This document shows positions 7,569 to 13,834 of a stretch of 15,770 bases of DNA, piece by piece (the first letter of the stretch is position 1; each line of letters opens with the position of its first letter). The DNA comes from Thioalkalivibrio sp. (GTDB lineage: Bacteria; Pseudomonadota; Gammaproteobacteria; Ectothiorhodospirales; Ectothiorhodospiraceae), in the NCBI GenBank assembly GCA_007136145.1, contig SLHN01000193.1, positions 1-15,770 on the forward strand. The letters are read 5' to 3'. The notes under the pieces were generated by a model. The model made no database searches, was not told where the DNA came from, and saw nothing but the letters and a program-made list of their open reading frames with translations. A program made the position numbers and the translations under genes.

Positions 7569-9200
7569 ATGGCGACAACACAAATGGGACCGGCTCAGGA
7601 ACGCTTCGATGTTCTCATCATCGGTAGTGGGGCCACCGGTCTGACTGCCGCGCTGCATCTGGCCCCCCATCGACGGGTCGCGATCATCAGCAAAGGCCCT
7701 GTCGACGAGGGCAGTACCCGCTACGCTCAAGGCGGTATCTCCGCGGTCCTCGACAAGACCGATTCGTTCGAGTCCCATGTCACCGACACACTTGACGCAG
7801 GTGCGGGGCTATGCGACGTGGACGCGGTCCGCCGCACGGTAGCGGCAGGTCCCGATGCGATAAAGTGGTTGCTTGGGCTTGGCGTGCCCTTCACTCGCGA
7901 AGCTCGCGACGGGCGTAGTCAACTGCATTTGACACGGGAAGGCGGCCACTCGGCCCGACGGGTCGCCCACGCGGCGGATGCTACCGGGCTGGCCATTGAG
8001 GAGGCGTTGGTCAGAACCGCTCGTGTACAACCGAGAATCGAGGTCTTCGAAAGACACCTCGCCGTGGACCTGATCGTGCATGAGGTCGATGGACGCTCGA
8101 GCGTGATCGGTGCCTACGTCCAGGATGGCGCAACGCGCGAGGTGCAAACAATCCTCGCACCCATTGTGATTCTCGCCACCGGCGGCGCCAGCCGGGTCTA
8201 CCTCTACAGCTCCAATCCGGATGGCGCCACTGGAGACGGCATCGCGATGGCATGGCGGGCAGGCTGCCGAGTCGCCAACATGGAGTTCATGCAATTCCAC
8301 CCAACCTGCCTGTTCCACCCTCAGGCCAAGTCCTTCCTGATTTCGGAGGCGGTCCGTGGCGAAGGTGGTCGGTTGCTCCTGCCTGATGGACACCGATTCA
8401 TGCAGGACTTCGACTCCCGAGGCGAACTGGCCCCGAGGGACATCGTCGCCCGCGCGATCGACGGCGAGATGAAACGCCTCGGCATCGACTGCGTCTACCT
8501 GGACATCAGCCACAAGAGCCCGGAATTCGTGCGCGAGCACTTTCCGACCATCCACCAGCGGTGCCTGGAATACGGTTTCGACATGACCACCGAACCGCTG
8601 CCAGTGGTTCCTGCGGCGCACTACACCTGCGGGGGCGTGGTCGTGAACAGCCACGGCCAGACCGACATCCCCGGCCTGTATGCGGCTGGCGAGGTGTCCT
8701 ACACCGGGCTTCATGGGGCCAACCGCATGGCCAGCAATTCGCTGCTCGAATGTCTGGTCTACGCTCGGGCGGCAGCAGAAAACATTCTCTCCGCTGACAA
8801 ACCGCTGCCCCCCGAGAAGCTACCCCAACCCCCGAACTGGGACGAATCCAGGGTCACCGATTCCGATGAGGAAGTCGTGGTTTCGCACAACTGGGACGAG
8901 CTCCGACGCCTGATGTGGGATTACGTCGGCATCGTACGCACTCGCAGCCGTCTGCTCCGGGCTCAGCGACGCATCCGTGTGCTGGCGGAAGAGGTACACG
9001 AGCATTACGCGCACTACCGGATCACGCCGGACCTGATTGAATTGCGCAATCTGGTTGTCGTCGCGGACATCATTGTGAACAGCGCACTCAAACGCCGCGA
9101 AAGCCGCGGGCTTCACTTCATTCGCGATTTCCCCGAGCGCAACCCTGACCTGGACCGACACCCAACGATCCTGACTCCGAGGCCACTATCCAACGCATGA
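7569..9200 (+). CDS. nadB: L-aspartate oxidase
   Basis: Flavoenzyme of 543 aa (E. coli NadB 540) that oxidises L-aspartate to iminoaspartate, the first step of de novo NAD synthesis, acting with NadA in the cytoplasm. The FAD-binding Rossmann start is FDVLIIGSGATG (13-24), followed by STRYAQGGI (49-57). Residues that line the active site of the E. coli enzyme are present at the same numbers: His244 (QFHPT), Arg290 (APRD), His351 (AHYTCGGV) and Arg386 (GANRMASN). The C-terminal helical domain runs from about 430. ATG 7569 is used; ATG 7584 is a possible alternative because the ribosome site is weak. No nadA or nadC is adjacent. Confidence 0.97.
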   Translation: MATTQMGPAQERFDVLIIGSGATGLTAALHLAPHRRVAIISKGPVDEGSTRYAQGGISAVLDKTDSFESHVTDTLDAGAGLCDVDAVRRTVAAGPDAIKWLLGLGVPFTREARDGRSQLHLTREGGHSARRVAHAADATGLAIEEALVRTARVQPRIEVFERHLAVDLIVHEVDGRSSVIGAYVQDGATREVQTILAPIVILATGGASRVYLYSSNPDGATGDGIAMAWRAGCRVANMEFMQFHPTCLFHPQAKSFLISEAVRGEGGRLLLPDGHRFMQDFDSRGELAPRDIVARAIDGEMKRLGIDCVYLDISHKSPEFVREHFPTIHQRCLEYGFDMTTEPLPVVPAAHYTCGGVVVNSHGQTDIPGLYAAGEVSYTGLHGANRMASNSLLECLVYARAAAENILSADKPLPPEKLPQPPNWDESRVTDSDEEVVVSHNWDELRRLMWDYVGIVRTRSRLLRAQRRIRVLAEEVHEHYAHYRITPDLIELRNLVVVADIIVNSALKRRESRGLHFIRDFPERNPDLDRHPTILTPRPLSNA

Positions 9201-9210
9201 TTCGGCGCGT

Positions 9211-9231
9211 GTCGGACCCTCGGTGCCCGAC
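9211..9231. terminator. hairpin between convergent nadB and orn
   Basis: In the 38 bases between the two convergent stops, GTCGGACC (9211-9218) pairs with GGT and CCGAC (9222-9231) around a CTC loop, with a 2-base bulge. An 8-bp imperfect stem in this place could end transcription from both sides. There is no T-tract on either side, so Rho-independent action is not assured. Confidence 0.4.
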
Positions 9232-9238
9232 CAGAAAG

Positions 9239-9808
9239 TCAGTCCGGGTGTGGCTGGCTCCCCGGCAGACGGATGAAATGTTCGCGGTAATGACGCAGCT
9301 CGGCAATGGAGTCGCGAATATCCTGCATGGCCTGATGCGTGGAATCCTTCTTCGCGTTGGCGAGAATCTCCGGCGCCCAGCGTCGCGCCAACTCCTTGAG
9401 CGTACTGACGTCAAGGTTTCGGTAATGAAAATAGCGCTCGAGATCTGGCATGCAGCGGGCCAGAAAACGGCGATCCTGACAGATCGAGTTGCCGCACATG
9501 GGTGACGCGTTGCGCGGCACCCAGCGCTTGAGGAATTCGATCGTCGCCTGTTCGGCACTGATTTCGTCGTGCACACTGTCACGGACCCGCTGCAACAGCC
9601 CGGAGGCACCGTGGGTCCGCCGGTTCCAGTCGTCGAGGCGTCCAAGCACCGATTCCGCCTGCCTGACGGCAATCAACGGGCCCTCAGCGAGTACATTGAG
9701 GTTTTTGTCGGTCACAATCGTTGCGACCTCGATAATCAGGTCGGTGCGTGGGTCGAGGCCCGTCATTTCGAGATCGATCCAGATCAGGTTGTCGGCATTC
9801 TGGCCCAT
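9239..9808 (-). CDS. orn: oligoribonuclease
   Basis: 3'-to-5' exoribonuclease of 189 aa of the DEDDh family that degrades 2-5 nt RNAs, including pGpG from c-di-GMP turnover, to mononucleotides. The catalytic residues are Asp12 and Glu14 (WIDLEMTGLD), Asp112 (CQDRRFL), His158 and Asp163 (HQAMQDIRDS). The length matches E. coli Orn (181 aa) with a slightly longer tail. The start at 9808 is fixed by an ideal AAGGAGGT site two bases upstream; 11 further upstream codons are open but not conserved. It is convergent with nadB and divergent from the cytochrome gene. In many gammaproteobacteria orn lies next to rsgA; here rsgA is two genes away on the other strand. Confidence 0.97.
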   Translation of the reverse strand: MGQNADNLIWIDLEMTGLDPRTDLIIEVATIVTDKNLNVLAEGPLIAVRQAESVLGRLDDWNRRTHGASGLLQRVRDSVHDEISAEQATIEFLKRWVPRNASPMCGNSICQDRRFLARCMPDLERYFHYRNLDVSTLKELARRWAPEILANAKKDSTHQAMQDIRDSIAELRHYREHFIRLPGSQPHPD

Positions 9809-9810
9809 TT

Positions 9811-9828
9811 GACCTCCTTGAAAAGGTC
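9811..9828 (-). promoter_or_regulatory. small stem-loop over the orn ribosome site
   Basis: On the orn mRNA the sequence GACCT (9828-9824) can pair with AGGTC (9815-9811), and alternatively CCTT with AAGG, enclosing or pairing the ideal ribosome site AAGGAGGT. This could tune orn translation. The stems are short (4-5 bp), so the effect may be small. Confidence 0.3.
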
Positions 9829-9847
9829 GCCAGTCTACCACCCAGAA

Positions 9848-9869
9848 CCGAATCCGCGACTCGATTCGG
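9848..9869. repeat. perfect 7-bp inverted repeat upstream of the cytochrome gene
   Basis: CCGAATC (9848-9854) and GATTCGG (9863-9869) are perfect inverted copies separated by 8 bases, in the 87-base divergent gap between orn and the cytochrome gene, 26 bases before the cytochrome ATG. It could be a regulator's operator or a leader hairpin in the cytochrome mRNA; the sequence does not say which. Confidence 0.5.
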
Positions 9870-9895
9870 CACCGTCACCATGTAAGGAGAGGATC

Positions 9896-10177
9896 ATGCG
9901 TCACATTGGAAAAGCCATCAGCACTGTATTGCTAGTCACCAACCTCGGCGGCGTCGCGCAGGCGGGGGAACTCGCCAAGGGAAAGGAACTGCATGAGTTC
10001 AACTGCCTGAGCTGCCACGGGACCGAGGTCTACACACGAGAAAACCGCATGATCGGGTCGATGGATTCCCTGATCACGCAGGTGAACCGCTGCAATGTCA
10101 ACCTGAACACGGGCTGGTTCGACGATGAAGTCGAGGCGGTCGCCCGCTATCTTAACGAAAGCTATTATAAGTTCTGA
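9896..10177 (+). CDS. small periplasmic c-type cytochrome
   Basis: Single-haem cytochrome c of 93 aa, about 70 aa after removal of a signal peptide (1-23, cleavage after AQA). The haem site is C37-L-S-C-H41 in FNCLSCHGTEVYTRENR. Met52 or Met56 (RMIGSMDSL) could be the second axial ligand. The C-terminal helix is WFDDEVEAVARYLNESYYKF. An extra cysteine, Cys66 (VNRCNVNL), lies away from the haem motif. This resembles a family of short proteobacterial cytochromes of unknown partner; I infer periplasmic electron transfer. The ATG at 9896 has an AAGGAGA site seven bases upstream. It is followed 17 bases later by the pterin dehydratase gene, probably co-transcribed. Confidence 0.92.
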   Translation: MRHIGKAISTVLLVTNLGGVAQAGELAKGKELHEFNCLSCHGTEVYTRENRMIGSMDSLITQVNRCNVNLNTGWFDDEVEAVARYLNESYYKF

Positions 10178-10194
10178 ACGCGGGAGATCGTGTC

Positions 10195-10530
10195 ATGAGC
10201 GACATCAAGCAGCTGCATTGCCAGCCACCGGAAGGGCTTTCAGGACCGATGCCCCGTGCCGAATGCGAGGCAACCCTGAAGCAATTGGCGGCGGATTGGA
10301 CGCTGGATCCTCAGGCAGGCTGGATCTCCCGGCGTTTGAAGTTCGCGAACTTCCACGAAACCATGTCCTTCGTCAACGCGGTCGCGTGGATCGCGAACCG
10401 TGAGGATCATCACCCGGACATGGAAGTCTCATACAGCCATTGCGTGGTTCGTTTTTCCACGCACGCGGTCGGTGGTCTCAGCATCAACGACTTCATCTGC
10501 GCGGCACGTGTGGATGCACTGTTCGACTGA
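10195..10530 (+). CDS. phhB: pterin-4a-carbinolamine dehydratase
   Basis: Protein of 111 aa of the PCD/DCoH family (EC 4.2.1.96), which dehydrates 4a-hydroxy-tetrahydropterin to recycle the pterin cofactor of aromatic amino acid hydroxylases. The signature is E70-D-H-H-P-D75, with the histidines that make the active site, followed by VSYSHCVVRFSTH and GGLSINDF. The start ATG has GGGAG upstream and lies 17 bases after the cytochrome gene. No phenylalanine hydroxylase gene (phhA) is in view, so the substrate pathway is uncertain; PCD-like proteins also occur in organisms lacking the hydroxylase, possibly with other pterin roles. A strong hairpin follows it. Confidence 0.93.
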   Translation: MSDIKQLHCQPPEGLSGPMPRAECEATLKQLAADWTLDPQAGWISRRLKFANFHETMSFVNAVAWIANREDHHPDMEVSYSHCVVRFSTHAVGGLSINDFICAARVDALFD

Positions 10531-10568
10531 CCGCCCGCGCGGCAAGCACAGCGCGCACCAGCAGCCCG

Positions 10569-10599
10569 ATGCCCGCCGGGTATCACAACCGGCGGGCAT
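10569..10599 (+). terminator. strong 11-bp hairpin between phhB and rsgA
   Basis: ATGCCCGCCGG (10569-10579) and CCGGCGGGCAT (10589-10599) form a perfect 11-bp GC-rich stem with a 9-base loop, 39 bases past the phhB stop. It looks like a transcription terminator, but only TTCC follows rather than a T-tract. It ends just 9 bases before the proposed rsgA ATG, so it could instead be a leader structure controlling rsgA. Confidence 0.55.
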
Positions 10600-10608
10600 T
10601 CCTGGGCA

Positions 10609-11547
10609 ATGCCGGAGCACCGTGGCGGCGCCGGCCAGCCCCCGCTCCGGTTACTGGTGGCCACGAATTTGGTGACCTTGCTCTGTCGAACCGTGGCCAG
10701 ATATGGCAGCGAGATCGATGTACTGACGCCAGATGGTGCCATTATGCGGGTCAACCTGCGGCGCAAGGTCGACGACGTGGTCTGTGGGGACATGGTCTCT
10801 GTCGACATTGGAGAGCGGACTGTGTTGGCGCGCGGGGAACGTCGGAACCAGCTCGCCCGGCGCGATGGGTTCGAACGGCGCCGAACGATCGCGGCCAACA
10901 TCGATCGGGTCTGGGTCGTGGTGGCGCCACGCCCGGAAATACCTCATCTGCTGATCGACCGATTCCTGGTTGGCATTCTCAACCTTCCGGCCCAGGCAGG
11001 CTTGATCATCAACAAATGCGATCTGATCGACGCAGACAATGGCCCGGCGCTGGAAGCGAAGCTGGCGACGTACGGCCACCTGAGAATCCCGGTTCTGCGG
11101 ATCAGTGCCCACTCCGGGTCCGGCACCAAGGAGTTGAGCGAAACCGCGGCTGGCGGAAGCAATATTCTGGTCGGGCAATCGGGCGTGGGAAAGTCATCGC
11201 TGATCCAGGCGATGCTGCCCGGGGAGGATCTGAGAGTCGGCGAAATCGGGCAAACGGGCGAGGGGCGCCACACAACCACAACTGCCCGCTGGTACCCGGC
11301 GGATCACCAAGGCGCCTGGATCGACTCGCCAGGGGTGCGCGACTTCACTCCGGAAATCACGACTTTCGACGAACTGGTGCGCGGCTTTCCCGATCTCGGC
11401 GAAATCTCGGACGGGTGCCGGTTCCGAAACTGCACCCACCGATCGGAACCGGGCTGCGCGGTCCGTCAGGCGGTGCTGCGCGAGATGCTACCCGAAGGGA
11501 GGCTCGACGCGTGGCTGGAACTACTGAAGAATGTGAATACCCACTGA
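10609..11547 (+). CDS. rsgA: ribosome small-subunit-dependent GTPase RsgA
   Basis: Circularly permuted GTPase of 312 aa (YjeQ/RsgA) that checks late 30S subunit assembly. An OB-fold spans about residues 24-80 and aligns with the E. coli N-domain. GTPase motifs come in the permuted order G4 NKCD (135-138), G1 GQSGVGKS (189-196), G2 region GRHTTT (219-224), G3 DSPG (239-242). The C-terminal zinc site is C270, C275, H277 and C283 (CRFRNCTHRSEPGC). The start is uncertain: ATG 10609 lacks a clear ribosome site and directly follows a hairpin; GTG 10657 or 10672 would still give the whole OB-fold. The E. coli protein has a longer basic N-terminus (350 aa in total). Confidence 0.95.
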   Translation: MPEHRGGAGQPPLRLLVATNLVTLLCRTVARYGSEIDVLTPDGAIMRVNLRRKVDDVVCGDMVSVDIGERTVLARGERRNQLARRDGFERRRTIAANIDRVWVVVAPRPEIPHLLIDRFLVGILNLPAQAGLIINKCDLIDADNGPALEAKLATYGHLRIPVLRISAHSGSGTKELSETAAGGSNILVGQSGVGKSSLIQAMLPGEDLRVGEIGQTGEGRHTTTTARWYPADHQGAWIDSPGVRDFTPEITTFDELVRGFPDLGEISDGCRFRNCTHRSEPGCAVRQAVLREMLPEGRLDAWLELLKNVNTH

Positions 11548-11572
11548 GGTGGCGAACCCTTGCCGCCCCACC
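11548..11572. terminator. possible bidirectional hairpin between rsgA and the outer-membrane gene
   Basis: In the 29 bases between the convergent stops, GGTGGCG (11548-11554) pairs with CG (11564-11565) and CCACC (11568-11572), with a 2-base bulge. The position suits a shared terminator, but the stem is imperfect and no T-tract follows. Confidence 0.35.
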
Positions 11573-11576
11573 GAAA

Positions 11577-12338
11577 TCAGAAATTCAGCCCCATTTCGAA
11601 TCCGACGACTGACTGATTGCCACCTATACCACCAGACCTGAAGTCCAACCCGTCACTCAACCAGTCACGAGAGGCACCAAGTGTGTAATCGTCATAGAAC
11701 AGACTGAGTGACATTTCCGTTTGATTGCTGAAGCGCAAGCGGCTGTCCAGACTGAGATAACCCGCGCTTCGCGAGGAATCACCGCGATGATTGAAGCGCG
11801 AAATGCCCGCGTCAACGTCGCCTAGCACAGGATAACGAACACCCACCCGAACACGGCTGCGCAGATTCCCGGATTCGAACATCGGGCCGGCACTGAGATC
11901 GGTGACGAGCAGCGAAGAACCCCTGTCCGACGAAAGTTCGTCGGTCTGCCAGACCGGGTTGCCCACGGAAGAGTGCAAACCGAGCCCCAGGTCCACTCCA
12001 TAGCCAAAACCGCTGCTGCCGAAGCGTTGAATGAAACCACCACTGGTTTCCACGACCTGATCGGTAAATCCTGGCGCCTGTAATGAAGGCATACGCGAGG
12101 AACGCACTTCCAGATTCAGTGCGCGACCGCTTGCCTGAACGTCGTTATAGAAACCGGGGCGCAGGCGCGCCGCCCCGGGGAAGACGTCCAGCGTCGAGAG
12201 AGCATCCTGCCCAGGAGTGTAGGAAAGCTCATAAATCGTACGGCTTTCAGCAAGGAGGGGGTGCGCAAACGCCATCAGCACCAGCGCACCCGAAACCAGG
12301 CCGCTCCTGCCAATAATGGTCCCACACCCAACGCTCAT
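11577..12338 (-). CDS. unrecognised secreted protein, probable outer-membrane beta-barrel
   Basis: Protein of 253 aa that I do not recognise. It has a signal peptide (about 1-30: hydrophobic LVSGALVLMAFAHPLLA, cleavage before ESRTIY). The remainder has no cysteines or hydrophobic helix. From about residue 95 it shows alternating, aromatic/glycine-rich strands (FGYGVDLGLGLHSS, SRVRVGVRYPVLG, GYLSLDSRLRFS, EMSLSLFYDDYTLG), and it ends in MGLNF. A C-terminal phenylalanine after a beta strand is the usual signal for BAM-assembled outer-membrane barrels. Ser and Gly are abundant. The start ATG has GGAG nine bases upstream. Its lengthy polar N-terminal part (31-90) is unexplained. It faces rsgA tail to tail and lies downstream of the HIT gene. 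No function can be assigned. Confidence 0.8.
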   Translation of the reverse strand: MSVGCGTIIGRSGLVSGALVLMAFAHPLLAESRTIYELSYTPGQDALSTLDVFPGAARLRPGFYNDVQASGRALNLEVRSSRMPSLQAPGFTDQVVETSGGFIQRFGSSGFGYGVDLGLGLHSSVGNPVWQTDELSSDRGSSLLVTDLSAGPMFESGNLRSRVRVGVRYPVLGDVDAGISRFNHRGDSSRSAGYLSLDSRLRFSNQTEMSLSLFYDDYTLGASRDWLSDGLDFRSGGIGGNQSVVGFEMGLNF

Positions 12339-12396
12339 TACCGTTTTCTCCGTGTCGTCTCGCGAAAGTCGAAGACTACTCGCCCATGTATCCAGA

Positions 12397-12402
12397 AGTA
12401 TA
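12397..12402 (-). promoter_or_regulatory. possible -10 element for the outer-membrane protein gene
   Basis: On the minus strand TATACT (12402 to 12397) is one base from the sigma-70 -10 consensus and would give a leader of about 50 bases. The sequence 17 bases upstream (TGGCCT) is a poor -35, so support is weak. The rest of the 72-base gap after the HIT gene holds nothing I recognise. Confidence 0.3.
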
Positions 12403-12410
12403 CCTTGATT

Positions 12411-12755
12411 TCAGCCCGGAGGCCACGATAGCGCGCGACCACCGATTATATGAAGATGCAAATGGTAGACAGATTGTCCGCCGTCCTGGTTGCAATTAAT
12501 TACGCTTCGGTAACCAGTTTCCGCGCAGCCCAGAAGCCGTGCGACCTCCGCTCCGGCCAGCAACAATTCACCCAGAACGTCGGCATCTTCCGGTGTCGCT
12601 GCATCCAGCGTGGCGATATGTCGTCGGGGAATCACCAGCGCATGATGCGGCGCGACAGGGTTCAGGTCGTGGAACGCCAGAAGTGAATCCGTCTCCAGAA
12701 TGGTCTTCACGGGGATCTCCCCCGCGGCGATCCGGCAGAAAATACAATCGGTCAT
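12411..12755 (-). CDS. HIT (histidine triad) family nucleotide hydrolase
   Basis: HIT-family protein of 114 aa, Hint/HinT branch. These enzymes hydrolyse nucleoside phosphoramidates and adenylated amino acids; the in vivo substrate is usually unknown. The triad motif HLHLHII is at H98, H100 and H102, followed by GGR. The N-terminal DCIFCRIAAGEIP carries the paired cysteines C4 and C7 common in this branch, and LAFHDLNPVAPHHALVIPRRH is the typical core. ATG 12755 has a GGAGGG site six bases upstream. It lies 51 bases after the recR stop, and may share the dnaX-ybaB-recR transcript. Length is normal for HinT (about 115-119 aa). Confidence 0.95.
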   Translation of the reverse strand: MTDCIFCRIAAGEIPVKTILETDSLLAFHDLNPVAPHHALVIPRRHIATLDAATPEDADVLGELLLAGAEVARLLGCAETGYRSVINCNQDGGQSVYHLHLHIIGGRALSWPPG

Positions 12756-12806
12756 GAAGCCCTCCGTTGCCCGGAATTCCCAGTGGGAGAACCGGCCCTT
12801 TCTTGA

Positions 12807-13397
12807 TCAATAGTCGCGCCGCCCTGACAGTGCGTGCGTCAATGTCCCCGCGTCCAGATACTCGATCTCTCCGCCAGTAGGCACACCCTGCGCGATACGG
12901 GTTGCCCGCACGCCATGGCGGGCCGCCATTTCGGCAAGGTAATGCGCGGTAACCTCTCCTTCAACGGAGGCATTCGTCGCCAGAATCAACTCGCGCACAC
13001 CACCCTCGCGCAGTCGTGATTCGAGTTGATCGAGGCCCAGTTCCTCGGGTCCGATACCATCCAGAGGCGAGAGCCGCCCAAGCAGTACATGGAACAGCCC
13101 CTGGAAATCCGTCGCTGCCTCGATGGCCAGCACATCGCCAGGAGTCTCGACCACACAGACCAACCCGGCATCGCGCGTCGGATCCTTGCACCGCGCGCAG
13201 ATCGAAGCGGCGGTCAGCGTCCGGCAAACCGAACAGTGACCAACCGTCTCGGCGGCGACATCCAATGCCCGGATCAGACGCCGCGCACCGGTTCGGTCAC
13301 GCTCCAGGAGATGCAACGCCATGCGCCGCGCGGACTTGTTCCCCACCCCAGGAAGGCACCGCAAGGCGGCGATCAGTTCCTCGAGAACGGCCTCCAT
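12807..13397 (-). CDS. recR: recombination mediator protein RecR
   Basis: RecFOR-pathway protein of 196 aa (usual 198-201), which with RecO loads RecA on gapped DNA. In order: helix-hairpin-helix LRCLPGVGNKSARRMALHLL (12-31), a zinc finger at C55, C58, C67 and C70, a Toprim domain from about residue 79 (VCVVETPGDVLAIE), and the Walker-like C-terminal region ending RIAQGVPTGGEIEYLDAGTLTHAL. The N-terminus is a few residues shorter than typical; no in-frame ATG lies upstream before ybaB, and the ribosome site is weak. It follows ybaB by 31 bases in the conserved dnaX-ybaB-recR order. Confidence 0.97.
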   Translation of the reverse strand: MEAVLEELIAALRCLPGVGNKSARRMALHLLERDRTGARRLIRALDVAAETVGHCSVCRTLTAASICARCKDPTRDAGLVCVVETPGDVLAIEAATDFQGLFHVLLGRLSPLDGIGPEELGLDQLESRLREGGVRELILATNASVEGEVTAHYLAEMAARHGVRATRIAQGVPTGGEIEYLDAGTLTHALSGRRDY

Positions 13398-13428
13398 CGA
13401 CAGTAACCGCTGCCAATCCGACCGCGTC

Positions 13429-13755
13429 TCAGAACGGCAGCTTCATGCCGGCGGGCAAGCCCATTCCAGCCGTCAACCCCGCCATGCGCTCCTGAGCCGC
13501 CGCTTCCGCCTTGTGCACGGCATCATTGATGGCCGCGGCGACCAGATCCTCGATCATGTCGCGGTCGTCCTCGAACAGACTGGGGTCGATGCTCACCCTG
13601 CGCACCTCATGCTTCCCGGTCATCACCACCTTGACGAGGCCACCCCCCGCGTGGCCATCGACCTCCATCGTGGCCAACTCCGCCTGCACCTTCTGCATGT
13701 CTTCCTGCATCTTCTGGGCCTGTTTCATCAGACCCCCCAAGCCACCCTTCATCAT
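13429..13755 (-). CDS. ybaB: nucleoid-associated protein, YbaB/EbfC family
   Basis: DNA-binding protein of 108 aa (E. coli YbaB 109), which forms dimers that bind DNA and help organise the nucleoid. The N-terminal KGGLGGLMKQAQKMQEDMQKVQAEL is the family's helix, followed by the beta region MEVDGHAGGGLVKVVMTGKHEVRRVSIDPS and the C-terminal helix DLVAAAINDAVHKAE. The ATG pair at 13755 has GGAG about ten bases upstream. It is between dnaX and recR, the usual operon. The Met/Gly-rich tail (MAGLTAGMGLPAGMKLPF) is typical. Confidence 0.96.
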   Translation of the reverse strand: MMKGGLGGLMKQAQKMQEDMQKVQAELATMEVDGHAGGGLVKVVMTGKHEVRRVSIDPSLFEDDRDMIEDLVAAAINDAVHKAEAAAQERMAGLTAGMGLPAGMKLPF

Positions 13756-13802
13756 TGCCGTACGCTCCTGATCAGTCGCCTGCGTGTTTCGAAAATCGTT
13801 GC

Positions 13803-13816
13803 GGGGCCATCGCCCC
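13803..13816 (-). other. small GC hairpin between dnaX and ybaB
   Basis: GGGGC and GCCCC form a 5-bp stem with a 4-base loop in the 79-base dnaX-ybaB gap. On the minus strand a TTTT run comes seven bases later. It could be a weak attenuator reducing read-through from dnaX to ybaB-recR, but the gap between stem and T-run makes this doubtful. Confidence 0.25.
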
Positions 13817-13834
13817 CGTACGCGGGATCACTCC

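Noticed and set aside
10440..11612. Plus-strand open frame of 390 codons overlapping rsgA and the end of phhB
   Set aside because: Out of frame with two well-supported genes and has low-complexity Arg/Gly composition; not a gene.
11915..11939. GAACTT on the minus strand inside the outer-membrane protein gene
   Set aside because: Within coding sequence, with no -10 match 16-17 bases later and no gene start downstream.
12756..12806. Palindromic TTGATCAA and weak stems after recR
   Set aside because: The 8-base palindrome spans the recR stop and the stems have several mismatches; no terminator supported.
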